From NCBI RefSeq assembly GCF_010179735.1, contig NZ_JAAEEH010000016.1, positions 1-64,000 of the forward strand: 64,000 bases of DNA, read 5' to 3'. The stretch's first letter is position 1. Each line of letters starts with the position of its first letter. Of the stretch, positions 14,839 through 24,170 are shown piece by piece. Under the pieces are notes generated by a model. The model was not told the origin of the DNA and ran no database searches. It saw only the letters and a program-made list of their open reading frames with translations. Position numbers and translations under genes: made by a program. The stretch comes from Anaerotalea alkaliphila. Lineage in GTDB: Bacteria; Bacillota; Clostridia; Lachnospirales; Vallitaleaceae.

Positions 14839-15688
14839 ACGTGTCATCCCCTCCCGGTTCGGCTTGTCCACCGACTCCACTTAAGCACCTTCTTTTTTCG
14901 TATCTGGCAAACCCCTTCAATCCCAGTTCTTCCGCAATCTCCCGTGCCGTTTCAAAACCGTTGCCGATATGGATGGCACGATGGGCATCCGAGCCGAAGG
15001 TGATCTTCGAACCTCCAAGCTCCACAAAAAGCCGGACTATCTCCTTGCACGGGAAGGTGGCCTTTTCCCTTTGGCCCCCTGCCGATCCGTTGATTTCAAT
15101 GCCTTTGCCCCGTCGGATGATTTCCTTGAGGACATCCCTGATTTCAGGTTCATACTTCATCACATCCACATCCTGGCCGCTTCTCCATATGTAGCGTCTT
15201 ATGTAGTCCATATGACCGACGACATCATAGTCCGCCTTGGCGACCATCCCGTACATGCTCTCGAAATACCGTCTGGTCAATGCATCGATGTTCGAGGCAT
15301 CATATCTGCGTTCCGAGTAATCGATGTCATCCACGCCATGCAGCGAGGCGATGACGAAATCGAACGGGCCCTGGTCCAATATGCGCTTCATCCCTTCAAG
15401 GTCTTCGTGGGGCTGTCCCAATTCGACACCCAGGCGCATTGCGACGGGGCCTTCATAGGTCTCCTTGAACCGTTCCACCTTCTCGACATACTTCCGGACA
15501 TACTCCTGGCCATACTTTTCCCTGGGAGGCTCCCCCCGATAGAAATCGACATGATCGGTAATTGCGATCTCATGGAACCCCTTTTCTTCAGCCGCTCTGC
15601 AGATTGCCGCAAGGCTCTCGAAGCCGTCCGGTGAATGTTCGCTATGGATATGGTAATCGATTCTTTTGAATGGACCTGTAGGATTCAT
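14825..15688 (-). CDS. PHP-domain phosphatase, histidinol-phosphatase (HisJ/HisK) family
   Basis: The 287-residue protein has the PHP metal-binding motifs: DYHIHSEHSPDG at the N-terminus, ITDHVDF, and the C-terminal GSDAHRAIHIGNGF. Members of this family use three metal ions to hydrolyse phosphate esters, classically histidinol phosphate in histidine synthesis. No other his genes are nearby, so the in vivo substrate may differ. The ATG at 15688 follows AGAAAGGAAAG and comes one base after the dinB stop. The longer frame upstream is antisense-like noise over dinB. Confidence 0.85.
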   Translation of the reverse strand: MNPTGPFKRIDYHIHSEHSPDGFESLAAICRAAEEKGFHEIAITDHVDFYRGEPPREKYGQEYVRKYVEKVERFKETYEGPVAMRLGVELGQPHEDLEGMKRILDQGPFDFVIASLHGVDDIDYSERRYDASNIDALTRRYFESMYGMVAKADYDVVGHMDYIRRYIWRSGQDVDVMKYEPEIRDVLKEIIRRGKGIEINGSAGGQREKATFPCKEIVRLFVELGGSKITFGSDAHRAIHIGNGFETAREIAEELGLKGFARYEKRRCLSGVGGQAEPGGDDTYGRY

Positions 15689-15689
15689 C

Positions 15690-16958
15690 TCATTCTTTCC
15701 TTTCTTGTTTGCCGTGTGCCTCACTGCCCCTGCTGTCCATCTGGGCCTTGTATTTCTTGCCGACCTCCTCATTGGATTGCAGCGCGGAGCCCCGGACAAT
15801 GGTGTCCGAACCGAACCTGCTGCGGATCCTGTCGACCGCCTTGTCCAGCTTCCTCGCCCTTTCCCTGTTCTCGTCCGGAAAAAGGGATTGCTGCACATGC
15901 CCCTCCCGGGTGACGTCGGTCAGGGAGATCCCCAGCAGCCGCAGGGGGGTCCTCTTGTCCCACAGTTCGGCGAAGAGCCTCTTGGAGACGGCGTAAATCT
16001 CATCGGTGACGTCCGTCGGCTCGGCCAGCTTCCTTTGGTGCGACCTGTTCTTGAAGTCGTTCCCCCGGATCGCAACCAAGACCCGGAAGGCCTTCGCACC
16101 GTCCGCCCGCATCCTTGACGCCACGCTGTCGGCCAGAGCGAGCAGCACCCTGCACCCCTGTTCGGCCGTTTCCACGTCCTCTTCCAGCGTGGTGGAGATG
16201 CTGTACCCTTTCGCGTCCTCGGCCTCGGACAGGACGGGGGTGTTGTCGACCCCGTTGGCATAGGCATGGATCTGCTGCCCAAGCTTCATGCCGGCCAGCG
16301 CCTGGACACGCCGAAGGTCCGCCTTGGCCAGGTCGCCGATGGTGAAGATGCGGCCCTTTTCCAGCCGCTCCGCCGTGGCCCGGCCGACGGTGAACAGCTC
16401 CCCTACGGGCAGCGGCCAAAGCTTCGCAACAACCTCTTCCGCAAAAAGGGTATGCACCTTGTCCGGCTTCTCGAAGTCGCCTGCCATCTTTGCCAGCAGC
16501 TTGTTCGGGCCGATGCCGATGTTGACCGTAAAGCCCAGCAAATCCCGGATTTCATCCTTGATCCTTGTGGCGGTTTCCAGGGGGTCGGGGTAGAGATGCC
16601 CCGTACCGCTCATGTCCAAAAAGCATTCGTCGATGGAATACTTCTCGACGACCGGCGCGTATTTCCGGCATATGTCCATGAAGGCTTCCGAGCTCTTTTC
16701 ATACAGGCAAAAATCCGGCCTGGCCAGGAACAGGTCGGGGCATTTTTGCAGCGCCATCGCAACCGGCTCCCCCGTCCTTATGTCCAGTTCCTTGGCAGGG
16801 ATGGACTTGGCCAATATGACCCCGGTACGCTTGTCCCTGTCCCCGCCGATGGCGGAAGGGATGAGCCGCAGGTCCTCGCCTCCTTCGGCCACACGCCGTG
16901 CAGCCTCCCACGAAAGATAGGCGCTGTTCACATCAACATGAAATATCAGACGGTCCAT
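15690..16958 (-). CDS. dinB: Y-family DNA polymerase IV (DinB)
   Basis: The 422-residue protein shows the Y-family active site: the first acidic residue in FHVDVNSAYLSWEA and the catalytic pair in YSIDECFLDMSGT, then the thumb motif NIGIGPNKLLAKMAGDFEKPD and a little-finger domain. It carries out translesion synthesis with low fidelity. The C-terminus lacks an obvious QLSLF-type beta-clamp peptide, but QQSLFPD near residue 365 could serve. The ATG at 16958 follows GGAAGGAG. No LexA box was recognised upstream. It leads the dinB-PHP-PNPOx transcript. Confidence 0.92.
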   Translation of the reverse strand: MDRLIFHVDVNSAYLSWEAARRVAEGGEDLRLIPSAIGGDRDKRTGVILAKSIPAKELDIRTGEPVAMALQKCPDLFLARPDFCLYEKSSEAFMDICRKYAPVVEKYSIDECFLDMSGTGHLYPDPLETATRIKDEIRDLLGFTVNIGIGPNKLLAKMAGDFEKPDKVHTLFAEEVVAKLWPLPVGELFTVGRATAERLEKGRIFTIGDLAKADLRRVQALAGMKLGQQIHAYANGVDNTPVLSEAEDAKGYSISTTLEEDVETAEQGCRVLLALADSVASRMRADGAKAFRVLVAIRGNDFKNRSHQRKLAEPTDVTDEIYAVSKRLFAELWDKRTPLRLLGISLTDVTREGHVQQSLFPDENRERARKLDKAVDRIRSRFGSDTIVRGSALQSNEEVGKKYKAQMDSRGSEAHGKQERKE

Positions 16959-17069
16959 AGGGACATAGCTCCTTCCTTTCTTTGCACCCCTTGCCCCATG
17001 AGCCGGGAGCGTTGTATAATGAAGCCGGTGCCGCATCCATCCAAGGCACCGGAAAGGGTAGGGTCAATC

Positions 17070-17681
17070 ATGGAGATCATTTCCATCATCGAAATCATCG
17101 GCGTCATCACCTTCGGCATGTCGGGGGCCATCCTGGCTGTCCAAAAGGACCTGGACTACTACGGCATCGCCATCTTCGCTCTGATCACCGCCACCGGCGG
17201 CGGCATCGTCAGGGACATCCTGATCAACGAATTCCCCGTGTCCCTGGCCAACCCCTTCTACGCCCTGCTGAGCCTGCTGGCCGCCGTTGTGGCCATCCTT
17301 TTTTACAACCAGATCAGCCGCCTGTCCAAGGTCCTGCAGATCTTCGACGCCTTCGGTCTGGCCGCCTTCACCGCCAGCGGGGCCAAGTACGTCCTGGACC
17401 ACGGCTTCGATCAGCCCTATGTGGTCATCACCCTGGCAATCCTCACCGGCACCGGCGGCGGCACCCTCCGGGACGTGTTCGCCAAGGAAATCCCCTACGT
17501 CTTCCAAAAGGAGATCTATGCCGTGGCCTCCTTCATCGGGGTCATCGCCTACCTCCTGTCCATGGAATTCCTGCCTCCCAGGGCCGCCCTCTACATCTGC
17601 TTCGGCATCACCCTGGCCGTCCGACTGGTCTCGTTGAAAAAGGACCTCCACTTGCGGCATGTCGCCAAGGAGGTCCGGTAG
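17070..17681 (+). CDS. TRIC-type cation channel family protein (UPF0126/YadS)
   Basis: The 203-residue membrane protein has the two-repeat structure of prokaryotic TRIC channels, with glycine triplets in each repeat (ATGGGIVRDIL and GTGGGTLRDVF) that kink the pore helices. About seven hydrophobic segments are present. It should form a trimeric, weakly selective cation channel. The ATG at 17070 is preceded by a GGAAAGGG stretch. It is divergent from dinB. The much longer open frame upstream in this phase is antisense to dinB and is not coding. Confidence 0.88.
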   Translation: MEIISIIEIIGVITFGMSGAILAVQKDLDYYGIAIFALITATGGGIVRDILINEFPVSLANPFYALLSLLAAVVAILFYNQISRLSKVLQIFDAFGLAAFTASGAKYVLDHGFDQPYVVITLAILTGTGGGTLRDVFAKEIPYVFQKEIYAVASFIGVIAYLLSMEFLPPRAALYICFGITLAVRLVSLKKDLHLRHVAKEVR

Positions 17682-17709
17682 ATTCAAACTTCTTTTCCAT
17701 GCCGGCAGG

Positions 17710-18090
17710 CTACCGCTTGGATTGCGCATGGGAACGCTTTCCCCGGGGCGGCCCCAACACCTCCGCCATAAGGATGCTTTGACGCAAGCCGCTTTTATCC
17801 AGCCGCATTTTCAATGCAGGCTTGGAGGACCGGACTTTTTTCGCCGCTGGCGCCGCTTGTTTCCGGTCCGGCCTTCTCGGGGTCTCCCTGGCCTGGGCAT
17901 CGGTCCGGTTGGTCCGCCAGTCCGCTTCCACCGCCACCTTTTCTGTTGTTGCCCGGGCCCCTGCCGGATCCGGCAGGGGCTTCTTCCCGGCATCGGAAAC
18001 CGTGGATTCCCTTTTTGCCGAACGGTTCTTTAGGATGCCGGATCCGACCACCAGAAGAAAGGTGAGCGCCAGGACTAGAAAGTCTTCCAT
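17710..18090 (-). CDS. Small membrane-anchored basic protein after floA
   Basis: The 126-residue protein has one N-terminal membrane helix (FLVLALTFLLVVGSG), followed by a polar, lysine- and arginine-rich tail without recognised domain and likely disordered. The ATG at 18090 follows GGGAAGGGAG. It lies 24 bp after floA and probably belongs to the nfeD-floA transcript, which suggests a role with the flotillin membrane assembly; that is only context. No family was recognised. Confidence 0.6.
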   Translation of the reverse strand: MEDFLVLALTFLLVVGSGILKNRSAKRESTVSDAGKKPLPDPAGARATTEKVAVEADWRTNRTDAQARETPRRPDRKQAAPAAKKVRSSKPALKMRLDKSGLRQSILMAEVLGPPRGKRSHAQSKR

Positions 18091-18114
18091 TTTCCCACTC
18101 CCTTCCCAAGAGGC

Positions 18115-19122
18115 TTATTCATTGTCCGCATCGCGTTCCGTGATCCTGCCGATCGCACCACGCATTTCCGTATCCGCACCGATATTGCGATAGTTCATGT
18201 AGTCCATGACACCCATTTTCCCGGAACGCAACGCTTCCGCCAGGGCCTTCGGCACTTCCGCTTCCGCCTCCACCACTTTCGCGCGCATTTCCTGCACACG
18301 GGCAACCATTTCCTGTTCCAGTGCGACGGCCATGGCGCGCCGTTCTTCCGCTTTCGCCTGGGCGATGCTCTTGTCCGCCTCCGCCTGGTCCGTCTGCAGG
18401 ATCGCACCGATGTTCTTTCCGATGTCCACATCGGCGATGTCGATGGAAAGGATCTCAAAGGCCGTTCCCGCATCCAGGCCACGGTTCAGGACGTTGTGCG
18501 AAATCGAATCCGGATTTTCCAACACCTGCTTGTGGGATTTGGAGCTGCCGATGGTGCTTACGACCCCTTCCCCCACACGGGCGATTACGGTCTCTTCCCC
18601 CGCACCCCCTACCAGCCGTTCGATGTTCGCGCGTACGGTGATTTTCGCTTTTGCCTTCACTTCGATCCCGTCCATGGCAATCCCTGCGATGAAAGGCGTC
18701 TCGATCACTTTGGGGTTGACGCTCATCTGCACGGCTTGCAGCACATCACGGCCTGCCAAGTCGATGGCCGCCCCACGTTCAAAGCCGAGGTCGATTTCCG
18801 CGCGCTGGGCCGCAATCAAAGCGTTCACCACACGGTCCACATTCCCGCCGGCCAAGTAGTGGGATTCCAATTGGTTGATGTTGACATTGACCCCCGCCTT
18901 GTAGGCCTTGATCAGCGGGCTGATGACCTTGCTCGGCACGACCCGCCGCAAACGCATGCCGATCAAGGTGAAGATGCTGACTTTGACCCCAGCCGCCAGG
19001 GCACTGATCCACAGGGCGACGGGAATGAATGTAAGAAGCACCGCCACCGCAATGACGATGACACCGATCAATACGATCGGCAGAAAATCGGCAACACTAA
19101 CAATTCCTGGATTCATACTCAT
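18115..19122 (-). CDS. floA: Flotillin-like protein FloA
   Basis: The 335-residue protein matches FloA (YqfA): an N-terminal membrane hairpin ([17 protein letters not shown]), the PHB/SPFH-like domain with [30 protein letters not shown], and a C-terminal alanine- and glutamate-rich coiled coil (about residues 230-310). FloA organises ordered membrane microdomains and affects signalling and secretion. The ATG at 19122 follows GAGGAGGT and overlaps the nfeD stop by one base (TAATG), so translation is coupled. Gene order nfeD-floA is as in Bacillus, where it is stress-controlled. Confidence 0.95.
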   Translation of the reverse strand: MSMNPGIVSVADFLPIVLIGVIVIAVAVLLTFIPVALWISALAAGVKVSIFTLIGMRLRRVVPSKVISPLIKAYKAGVNVNINQLESHYLAGGNVDRVVNALIAAQRAEIDLGFERGAAIDLAGRDVLQAVQMSVNPKVIETPFIAGIAMDGIEVKAKAKITVRANIERLVGGAGEETVIARVGEGVVSTIGSSKSHKQVLENPDSISHNVLNRGLDAGTAFEILSIDIADVDIGKNIGAILQTDQAEADKSIAQAKAEERRAMAVALEQEMVARVQEMRAKVVEAEAEVPKALAEALRSGKMGVMDYMNYRNIGADTEMRGAIGRITERDADNE

Positions 19123-20462
19123 TATACCTCCTCATTTTCGATTGGTCTGACTACCACACGGGCCCCCCGCACTTCAACAATCTGCACAGGTTGTCCGCTC
19201 TTGATGAAACTTCCTTCCGATACGATATCGACCCGTTTTCCTTCGAACAGGCCTGTGCCGGATGGCCGTAATAGTGTCAAGGTCTTACCCTTCAGGCCCA
19301 CCAGTTCCCTTCTGTCTTGCACGGACACATATCCCCGGTCCGGCGTCTCCCTGTCCGACAGGACGATATGCCGCAGGAACCCTTTCTGCAAGCCGATCCG
19401 CCTGTACAAGACAACAGCCACGGCGATCGTGCTGACCAGCGCAATCAGGATGCTCATGCCCATGGCAAAGACATTCTCCGCAGCCATGAACAAGGCACCT
19501 AGAATGGCCAAGGCTCCTATCCCGCCCAGAATGCCTCCCGGGACGAAGGTTTCGGCAATGATGAGACCGATTCCGACGACAAGCAGGACCAACACCTCAA
19601 ACCCTGCCAGACCGGCAACCGCATGCCCGTAGAAGAACAGGATCAGGGAAAGGATGCCTATGGCACCCGCAACCCCAAAACCCGGGGAGTACAGCTCCAC
19701 AATCAAACCGATCCCCGCAAGGGAGAGCAGGATGGAAACGACCAGCGAACTCGTCAAGAAACGGGCAAGACCCTCCGCGGCTTTCATTTCCATTTCAACG
19801 ACCTCTGCCCCTTCCAGGCCCAAAACCGCAAGCAATTCCGTGCGGTCGTTCACGGTTCCTTCCGAATAGCCCACTTCCAGCGCCTTGGTCGGGCCAAGGG
19901 TCAGGAACTCTCCGGCCGGTGCATTGTATTCCGGCAGATCGATGCTGGCATCCGCCATCGCCTCGGCATAAATGCGTTCCCGGCCCCCCGCCTCCGCAGC
20001 GCTTCCCATGGCCTCGCGCCAATAGGATTGCGCCTTCGCGTCCGCCGCATTGCCGTCCAGCGAGATGATTCCGCTTGCCCCCATGGTTGCCTGGGGACTC
20101 ATGTAGATCTGGTCCGCAAACAACGCAAGATAGGAACCGGCAGATAACGCACGGGAACGGATGTAGGCTGTCTTCGGAATCCGGACCTCCCGCATGATTT
20201 GACCGATATGGTCCGCCGCCTCCACTGCGCCGCCGGGCGTGTTGATTTCAAAAATGATATGGTCCGCGCCGGCTTCTGCCGCTTCCCGGGTCGTCCGCCG
20301 CAAGAAGGCTTCCAGACCCCTTTCCACTTCATCCTCGATTGGAATGACGTATACAAGTTTTCCTGTACCTTCCCCCTGCACCACCGGCATGTGGAGACCC
20401 TGCATGGCAAGAAGCAGCAGGACCACAATCGGAAAGCGCAAGAACAATGCGATTCTTCTCAT
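19122..20462 (-). CDS. NfeD-family protein with N-terminal ClpP-like serine protease domain
   Basis: The 446-residue protein has a signal sequence, a ClpP/SppA-like protease domain on the outside ([36 protein letters not shown], and the serine region [13 protein letters not shown]), then several membrane helices (about residues 230-350) and a C-terminal OB-fold NfeD domain ([18 protein letters not shown] and GQPVQIVEV). This long form is the partner of FloA. ATG at 20462 is chosen because AGGAGGT lies seven bases upstream; a GTG at 20468 abuts that site. It leads the operon. Confidence 0.93.
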   Translation of the reverse strand: MRRIALFLRFPIVVLLLLAMQGLHMPVVQGEGTGKLVYVIPIEDEVERGLEAFLRRTTREAAEAGADHIIFEINTPGGAVEAADHIGQIMREVRIPKTAYIRSRALSAGSYLALFADQIYMSPQATMGASGIISLDGNAADAKAQSYWREAMGSAAEAGGRERIYAEAMADASIDLPEYNAPAGEFLTLGPTKALEVGYSEGTVNDRTELLAVLGLEGAEVVEMEMKAAEGLARFLTSSLVVSILLSLAGIGLIVELYSPGFGVAGAIGILSLILFFYGHAVAGLAGFEVLVLLVVGIGLIIAETFVPGGILGGIGALAILGALFMAAENVFAMGMSILIALVSTIAVAVVLYRRIGLQKGFLRHIVLSDRETPDRGYVSVQDRRELVGLKGKTLTLLRPSGTGLFEGKRVDIVSEGSFIKSGQPVQIVEVRGARVVVRPIENEEV

Positions 20463-20519
20463 CGGCACACCTCCTCTCTGTTCTGTTCAAATGCAGGAGA
20501 TTCCCCGCATCCTTTAGAC

Positions 20520-20548
20520 ATTATAACACAAAACGCCTGCGGGAAGAA
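20520..20548 (-). promoter_or_regulatory. Promoter of the nfeD-floA operon
   Basis: On the minus strand an extended -10 TGTTATAAT (hexamer at 20520-20525) lies 17 bp from a weak -35 TTCTTC (20543-20548). It is the best promoter in the 340-bp gap and does not resemble an ECF sigma promoter. Confidence 0.6.
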
Positions 20549-20593
20549 CCCATTCAAAACGGAGCAACTCCAATAACACCCCAGATCAGCATT

Positions 20594-20637
20594 AAAAACG
20601 CCGATAGCCCTCTCCTTTAGGGTTTACGGCGCTTTTT
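20594..20637. terminator. Terminator-like hairpin in the nfeD/thioredoxin intergenic gap
   Basis: AAAAACGCCG and CGGCGCTTTTT flank an inner GCCC/GGG stem with an internal loop; both strands carry T-runs on the exit side. A second small hairpin, GTGCGTTCAGCGCAC, follows at about 20666-20680. The neighbours are divergent, so there is no gene for it to terminate. It may end a short unannotated transcript or be a relic. The rest of 20469-20810 holds the nfeD promoter and no other gene. Confidence 0.45.
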
Positions 20638-20810
20638 GCTCGGCGCTTCCGTCAGGCGGGCGAGCAGTGCGTTCAGCGCACCCTTACCCTGCATTGTACG
20701 CTACACTTGGCATTTGAATGCTAAAAATGGCAAAATGCTCATAGAGCTTGTTGATGCATTGTGGTAACCTCAAGCATAGGTGAAAAAATTCGCACATCGG
20801 AGGAAATCGA

Positions 20811-21278
20811 ATGAACAGGATTGTAATCATAGGAACACAGCCCGCATGTCCCAGATGCAGGCTGCTTACCGCAGTCGTATCCGAAAAGGTCAAGGATATG
20901 GAGCTCGATGCGGAAGTCCGGCACATGGCATATTCTAGTGAGGAAGCCGTTGCCATCGCAAAAAAAGCCGGCCTGACGCCCGGAACCGCCAAAGATGTGG
21001 CGAGAATCCTGGACAGGAAGGTCGACTTGCACGACAAGGAAGCGGAAAGGGACCTGGAGACATTGGATTTGACCGGTTTGGAGCCTCATCTTCAACCCCT
21101 TGCGCAACTGATGAGGGAAGTGTGGATACTGGACCATCGGCTCAGGTTTTTTGAAAACAAGGCCCAGGAGGCCGGCATCCTGATGACACCGGTGCTGGTG
21201 GTAAACGGCAAAATCCTGCACCAGGGAAGCATGCCTGGCTTGGACAAGATTGGCGCATGGCTGTCGGAACTGCTGTAA
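20811..21278 (+). CDS. Thioredoxin-like protein with CPRC active site
   Basis: The 155-residue protein starts with a thioredoxin-type strand and a CPRC redox motif at residues 13-16, and has the cis-proline loop TPVLVVNGKI near residue 128. Between them lies a long, helical, charged insertion of about 70 residues that standard thioredoxins do not have. It resembles small-redox-active-disulfide or DsbA-like minimal proteins and is probably a cytoplasmic disulfide reductase or metal-cysteine protein. The ATG follows CGGAGGAAATCGA. It stands alone, followed by a structured region and terminator. Confidence 0.7.
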   Translation: MNRIVIIGTQPACPRCRLLTAVVSEKVKDMELDAEVRHMAYSSEEAVAIAKKAGLTPGTAKDVARILDRKVDLHDKEAERDLETLDLTGLEPHLQPLAQLMREVWILDHRLRFFENKAQEAGILMTPVLVVNGKILHQGSMPGLDKIGAWLSELL

Positions 21279-21411
21279 TCCGTTCATCATTTGGTTGCGG
21301 CATTCATCCGTCACCCGTAGGGCGCCCGCCAGATCCGCTTCGGGGCCCGGACCCTCTGGAGAATACTCCCAGTGGATCCGGCTGGCAATCCGCTTATCCC
21401 CGAATCAAGCA
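21279..21411 (+). ncRNA. Candidate structured RNA downstream of the thioredoxin-like gene
   Basis: This GC-rich stretch has no coding signal but several pairings. GCCAG-ATCC at about 21328-21337 can pair with GGATC-CGGCTGGC at about 21374-21387, and an inner hairpin uses GGAG/CTCC around 21358-21370. It runs directly into an intrinsic terminator. It could be a processed 3' UTR or a small RNA; none of the standard housekeeping RNAs (tmRNA, RNase P, SRP, 6S) was recognised. Confidence 0.25.
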
Positions 21412-21450
21412 AAGCCAGCGAGGTCCTTTGAGAGCCCCGCTGGCTTGTTT
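21412..21450 (+). terminator. Intrinsic terminator after the thioredoxin-like gene
   Basis: AAGCCAGCG (21412-21420) pairs with CGCTGGCTT (21438-21446) and is followed by GTTTCTTTT. It is also placed to stop the convergent amidohydrolase transcript. Confidence 0.8.
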
Positions 21451-21469
21451 CTTTTCACACCCTTATGGC

Positions 21470-22345
21470 TCATCCCAGCTTCAAGTTGAAGATGCGGATG
21501 GCATTCTTACAACAGATTTTCTCATAGGCCTTTTCCGAAATCCTGCCCGTCTCGACGGCATCATCCAGGAAGGCGCCCAAGGGAAACCGCATTTCCGTAT
21601 TCACCATGTCCGTGCCGAACATCAGCTGGTCCTGGAACTCCTCCAGGAAGGCATAGCCGAATTCCGGATCCCGCATCACCGCGTTGCCCGCACTGTTGGC
21701 TGACAGGTCGCCGTAGAGGTTCGGGTATTCCGCAAACAGCTCCGGCAGCCTTCCGCCAGGCTTCACCTTGCCTTCCGGGTACTGGTTTCTAGACTCGTAG
21801 TCCGTGGGCATATCCCCTCCAATTTCATACCAGAAGGGCTGGGAATGGCCGATGACCTTGAGTGTGGGATACCGTGACAGCGTTTTTTCCAGCAGCGGCA
21901 AACCCGGCTCATCGATGACGCCATAGTTGAAACCCGGCTTGGGACTCATGTGGAACAGAAAAGGCAGTTCCAGCTGCTGGCAGCCGTCAAGCAGCGTTTC
22001 CATCTTCGGGGAATCCAGCCTGCAGTTCGTCGTGAATTCCCCGACGCCCTTGGCACCAAGGGCCTTGTAGTGGGCAAGCCGCTCCACAATGTCTTCCTGT
22101 CTGTCCACGTCGATGTTGCACAACCAGGAAAAACGTTCAGGATACTTGTGGGCCAAGGCACAGACGTCAATGTTCTTTCCAAATGAGGCTTCCATCTCTC
22201 CTCCCGACATGAGGACACCATGGGCGATGCCGTGGCTCTCCATATAGCTTTTCATCGCCGCGCCATCCGCAAAATAATACGGCTCGAAGTAGCCGTCCAG
22301 ACCATCGTAGGCCACATGCAGATGAATATCAATTTTTTTGTTCAT
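21470..22345 (-). CDS. Amidohydrolase-family metal-dependent hydrolase (amidohydrolase 2/ACMSD-like)
   Basis: The 291-residue protein has the hallmarks of the amidohydrolase 2 group: the metal motif DIHLHV at the N-terminus, a conserved HMSPKP region, GHSQPFWYE and FGTDMV near the C-terminus. Such enzymes hydrolyse or decarboxylate small organic acids and lactones. It lies 20 bp downstream of dctM of TRAP system 2, so it most likely acts on the carboxylate imported by that transporter. The ATG at 22345 follows a GGAG site. The substrate cannot be named. Confidence 0.85.
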   Translation of the reverse strand: MNKKIDIHLHVAYDGLDGYFEPYYFADGAAMKSYMESHGIAHGVLMSGGEMEASFGKNIDVCALAHKYPERFSWLCNIDVDRQEDIVERLAHYKALGAKGVGEFTTNCRLDSPKMETLLDGCQQLELPFLFHMSPKPGFNYGVIDEPGLPLLEKTLSRYPTLKVIGHSQPFWYEIGGDMPTDYESRNQYPEGKVKPGGRLPELFAEYPNLYGDLSANSAGNAVMRDPEFGYAFLEEFQDQLMFGTDMVNTEMRFPLGAFLDDAVETGRISEKAYEKICCKNAIRIFNLKLG

Positions 22346-22365
22346 TTTTCAACTCCAGTATTTTG

Positions 22366-23661
22366 TCAACCCACCAAATTGGGCAAGGTCATTACGATGG
22401 CAGGAACGAAGGTCAGCACCAGCAGGGTGATGCCCATGATGATGAAGAAGGGGATCAGCGTTGCATACATCCGTTCAAGCTTCACACCCGAGACCAGATG
22501 TCCGACCATCAAAGCTCCACCGACAGGCGGCGTCATCATGCCGATGGCCAGATTGAAAATCATGATGATGCCGAAATGGACAGGATCCACACCGATGCTC
22601 ATGGCGATAGGCAGAAAGATGGGCGTCGTGATGATTATAATGGAGCCCATATCCATGATCATGCCGAGCAGAATCAGAATCAAGTTGATGATCAGCAGGA
22701 TGACAATCTTGTTGTCTGTAAAGTTGTTGATCATGCCTGATAGCATCTGCGGCACGCGCAGGAAGGCAACTACGAAACCGAAGCTCGCTGAAACGCCCAT
22801 GACCAGCAGAAGACGGGAGACAGTCGTGATGCTCCTTCCCAGCAGGTCCCAGAAACGCTTGGCTGTCATATCCTTGTAGACGAAGGTCGTAACCAGCAGC
22901 GCCCAGAGGATGGCGATGGCAGCCGACTCCGTCGCAGTGAAGACGCCGGTCGTTGCCCCCACGATGATGATGACGAGGGTCATCAATCCCCAGAACGAGG
23001 AGAAGAAAGTCTTGACAAGCCGTTTCAGGTTGAACGGCGCACCCTTGGGATAACCTCTCTTGATTGCGCATACGTAGGAATAGGCCATGAGCACGATGGC
23101 AAGCAGAACGCCTGGCACGATGCCCGCAAGAAACAGCTTGCTGACCGATGCCACACCACCGGCTGCCATGGCGTAGATGATCATGTTGTGGCTCGGCGGA
23201 ATCATCAGACCCTGCTGGGCACTTGTAATCGTGATGTTAGTTGCGAATTCCTCATCATAGCCCTGCTTCTTCATAATCGGAATCAGCACCGTGCCAAGCG
23301 ACGAGATATCTGCCAATGGCGATCCCGATATGCCGCCGAAGAAGGTGCTTGCGGCAACATTGACCATAGCCAGGCCGCCCCTTAGCCATCCTACAAGGGT
23401 TTCTACGAACTCTATGATCTTTTCCGAGAGGCTGCCATCGGACAGCACCTCACCGGCAATGATGAACAGGGGGATTGCCAGCATGCCATAGGAACGCAGT
23501 ATGGCAACACCTCTCATGATGATGATCGACAGCGGCAGATCCAGATAGAGCATGGTGCATACCGTGGCGATCAGGATGGAGAAAATGATCTCCATGCGCA
23601 TGAACAGCAGGAATAGAAACACGCCGAGCAGAATCAGCATGCCTATGGTTTGCGTTTCCAT
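22366..23661 (-). CDS. dctM: TRAP transporter large permease subunit DctM (system 2)
   Basis: The 431-residue polytopic protein has DctM landmarks: IPLFIIAGEVLSDGSLSEKI, FFGGISGSPLADISSLG and FNLAIGMMTPPVGGAL. It forms the sodium-coupled permease for the acid captured by the system 2 binding protein. Its ATG overlaps the dctQ stop by one base (TGATG). It is in the order dctP-dctQ-dctM-amidohydrolase. It is clearly different in sequence from the DctM proteins at 8.9 kb and 52.5 kb, so the three systems are not recent duplicates. Confidence 0.95.
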   Translation of the reverse strand: METQTIGMLILLGVFLFLLFMRMEIIFSILIATVCTMLYLDLPLSIIIMRGVAILRSYGMLAIPLFIIAGEVLSDGSLSEKIIEFVETLVGWLRGGLAMVNVAASTFFGGISGSPLADISSLGTVLIPIMKKQGYDEEFATNITITSAQQGLMIPPSHNMIIYAMAAGGVASVSKLFLAGIVPGVLLAIVLMAYSYVCAIKRGYPKGAPFNLKRLVKTFFSSFWGLMTLVIIIVGATTGVFTATESAAIAILWALLVTTFVYKDMTAKRFWDLLGRSITTVSRLLLVMGVSASFGFVVAFLRVPQMLSGMINNFTDNKIVILLIINLILILLGMIMDMGSIIIITTPIFLPIAMSIGVDPVHFGIIMIFNLAIGMMTPPVGGALMVGHLVSGVKLERMYATLIPFFIIMGITLLVLTFVPAIVMTLPNLVG

Positions 23662-24152
23662 CAGACAGTTCCCTCCCTTCCGTTCCTCCGAACAAGGACC
23701 AGGTACAGTTTTTCCAGTTTGATCAGCAGCATGAGGCCGTAACCCGCCGGCATCGCGGCGTAGGCGAATGCTTCAGGGATTTTCAAGCCCATGTAGTTTG
23801 TGCCGACAGATTCGGCAGTGGCCACCACAGCATGATACAGCATGACGGCGCAAAGCGCAGTGATGACGACATCATAGACGCGTTCCTGGATTCTCAGGAA
23901 TCTTTCAGAAACTTTGCCATCAATGACGGTGATTTTTATATGCAGGTCTTTTCTCAGAGCCTCCGCACCGCTCAGCATACCAAGCCACAGCAGGGCAAGC
24001 AGCACCAGCTCCTCACCCCACACGGGTGTTTTGCTCAAGAAGTACCGGCTGAAAACGACAACCCACATGACAACGAAGATTACCAGCAGGAGTATCCGGC
24101 ATATGGTATTCGTTGCCTTGAAAAGCCTGTCCATACCCTTTTCCAGTGACAT
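23661..24152 (-). CDS. dctQ: TRAP transporter small permease subunit DctQ (system 2)
   Basis: The 163-residue protein shows four membrane helices and the DctQ motif WLGMLSGAEALRKDLHIKITVID. It supports DctM in the membrane. The start follows GGAGGTGAAAAC and lies 18 bp after dctP; the stop overlaps dctM. Confidence 0.92.
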   Translation of the reverse strand: MSLEKGMDRLFKATNTICRILLLVIFVVMWVVVFSRYFLSKTPVWGEELVLLALLWLGMLSGAEALRKDLHIKITVIDGKVSERFLRIQERVYDVVITALCAVMLYHAVVATAESVGTNYMGLKIPEAFAYAAMPAGYGLMLLIKLEKLYLVLVRRNGREGTV

Positions 24153-24170
24153 GTTTTCACCTCCAGGAAT

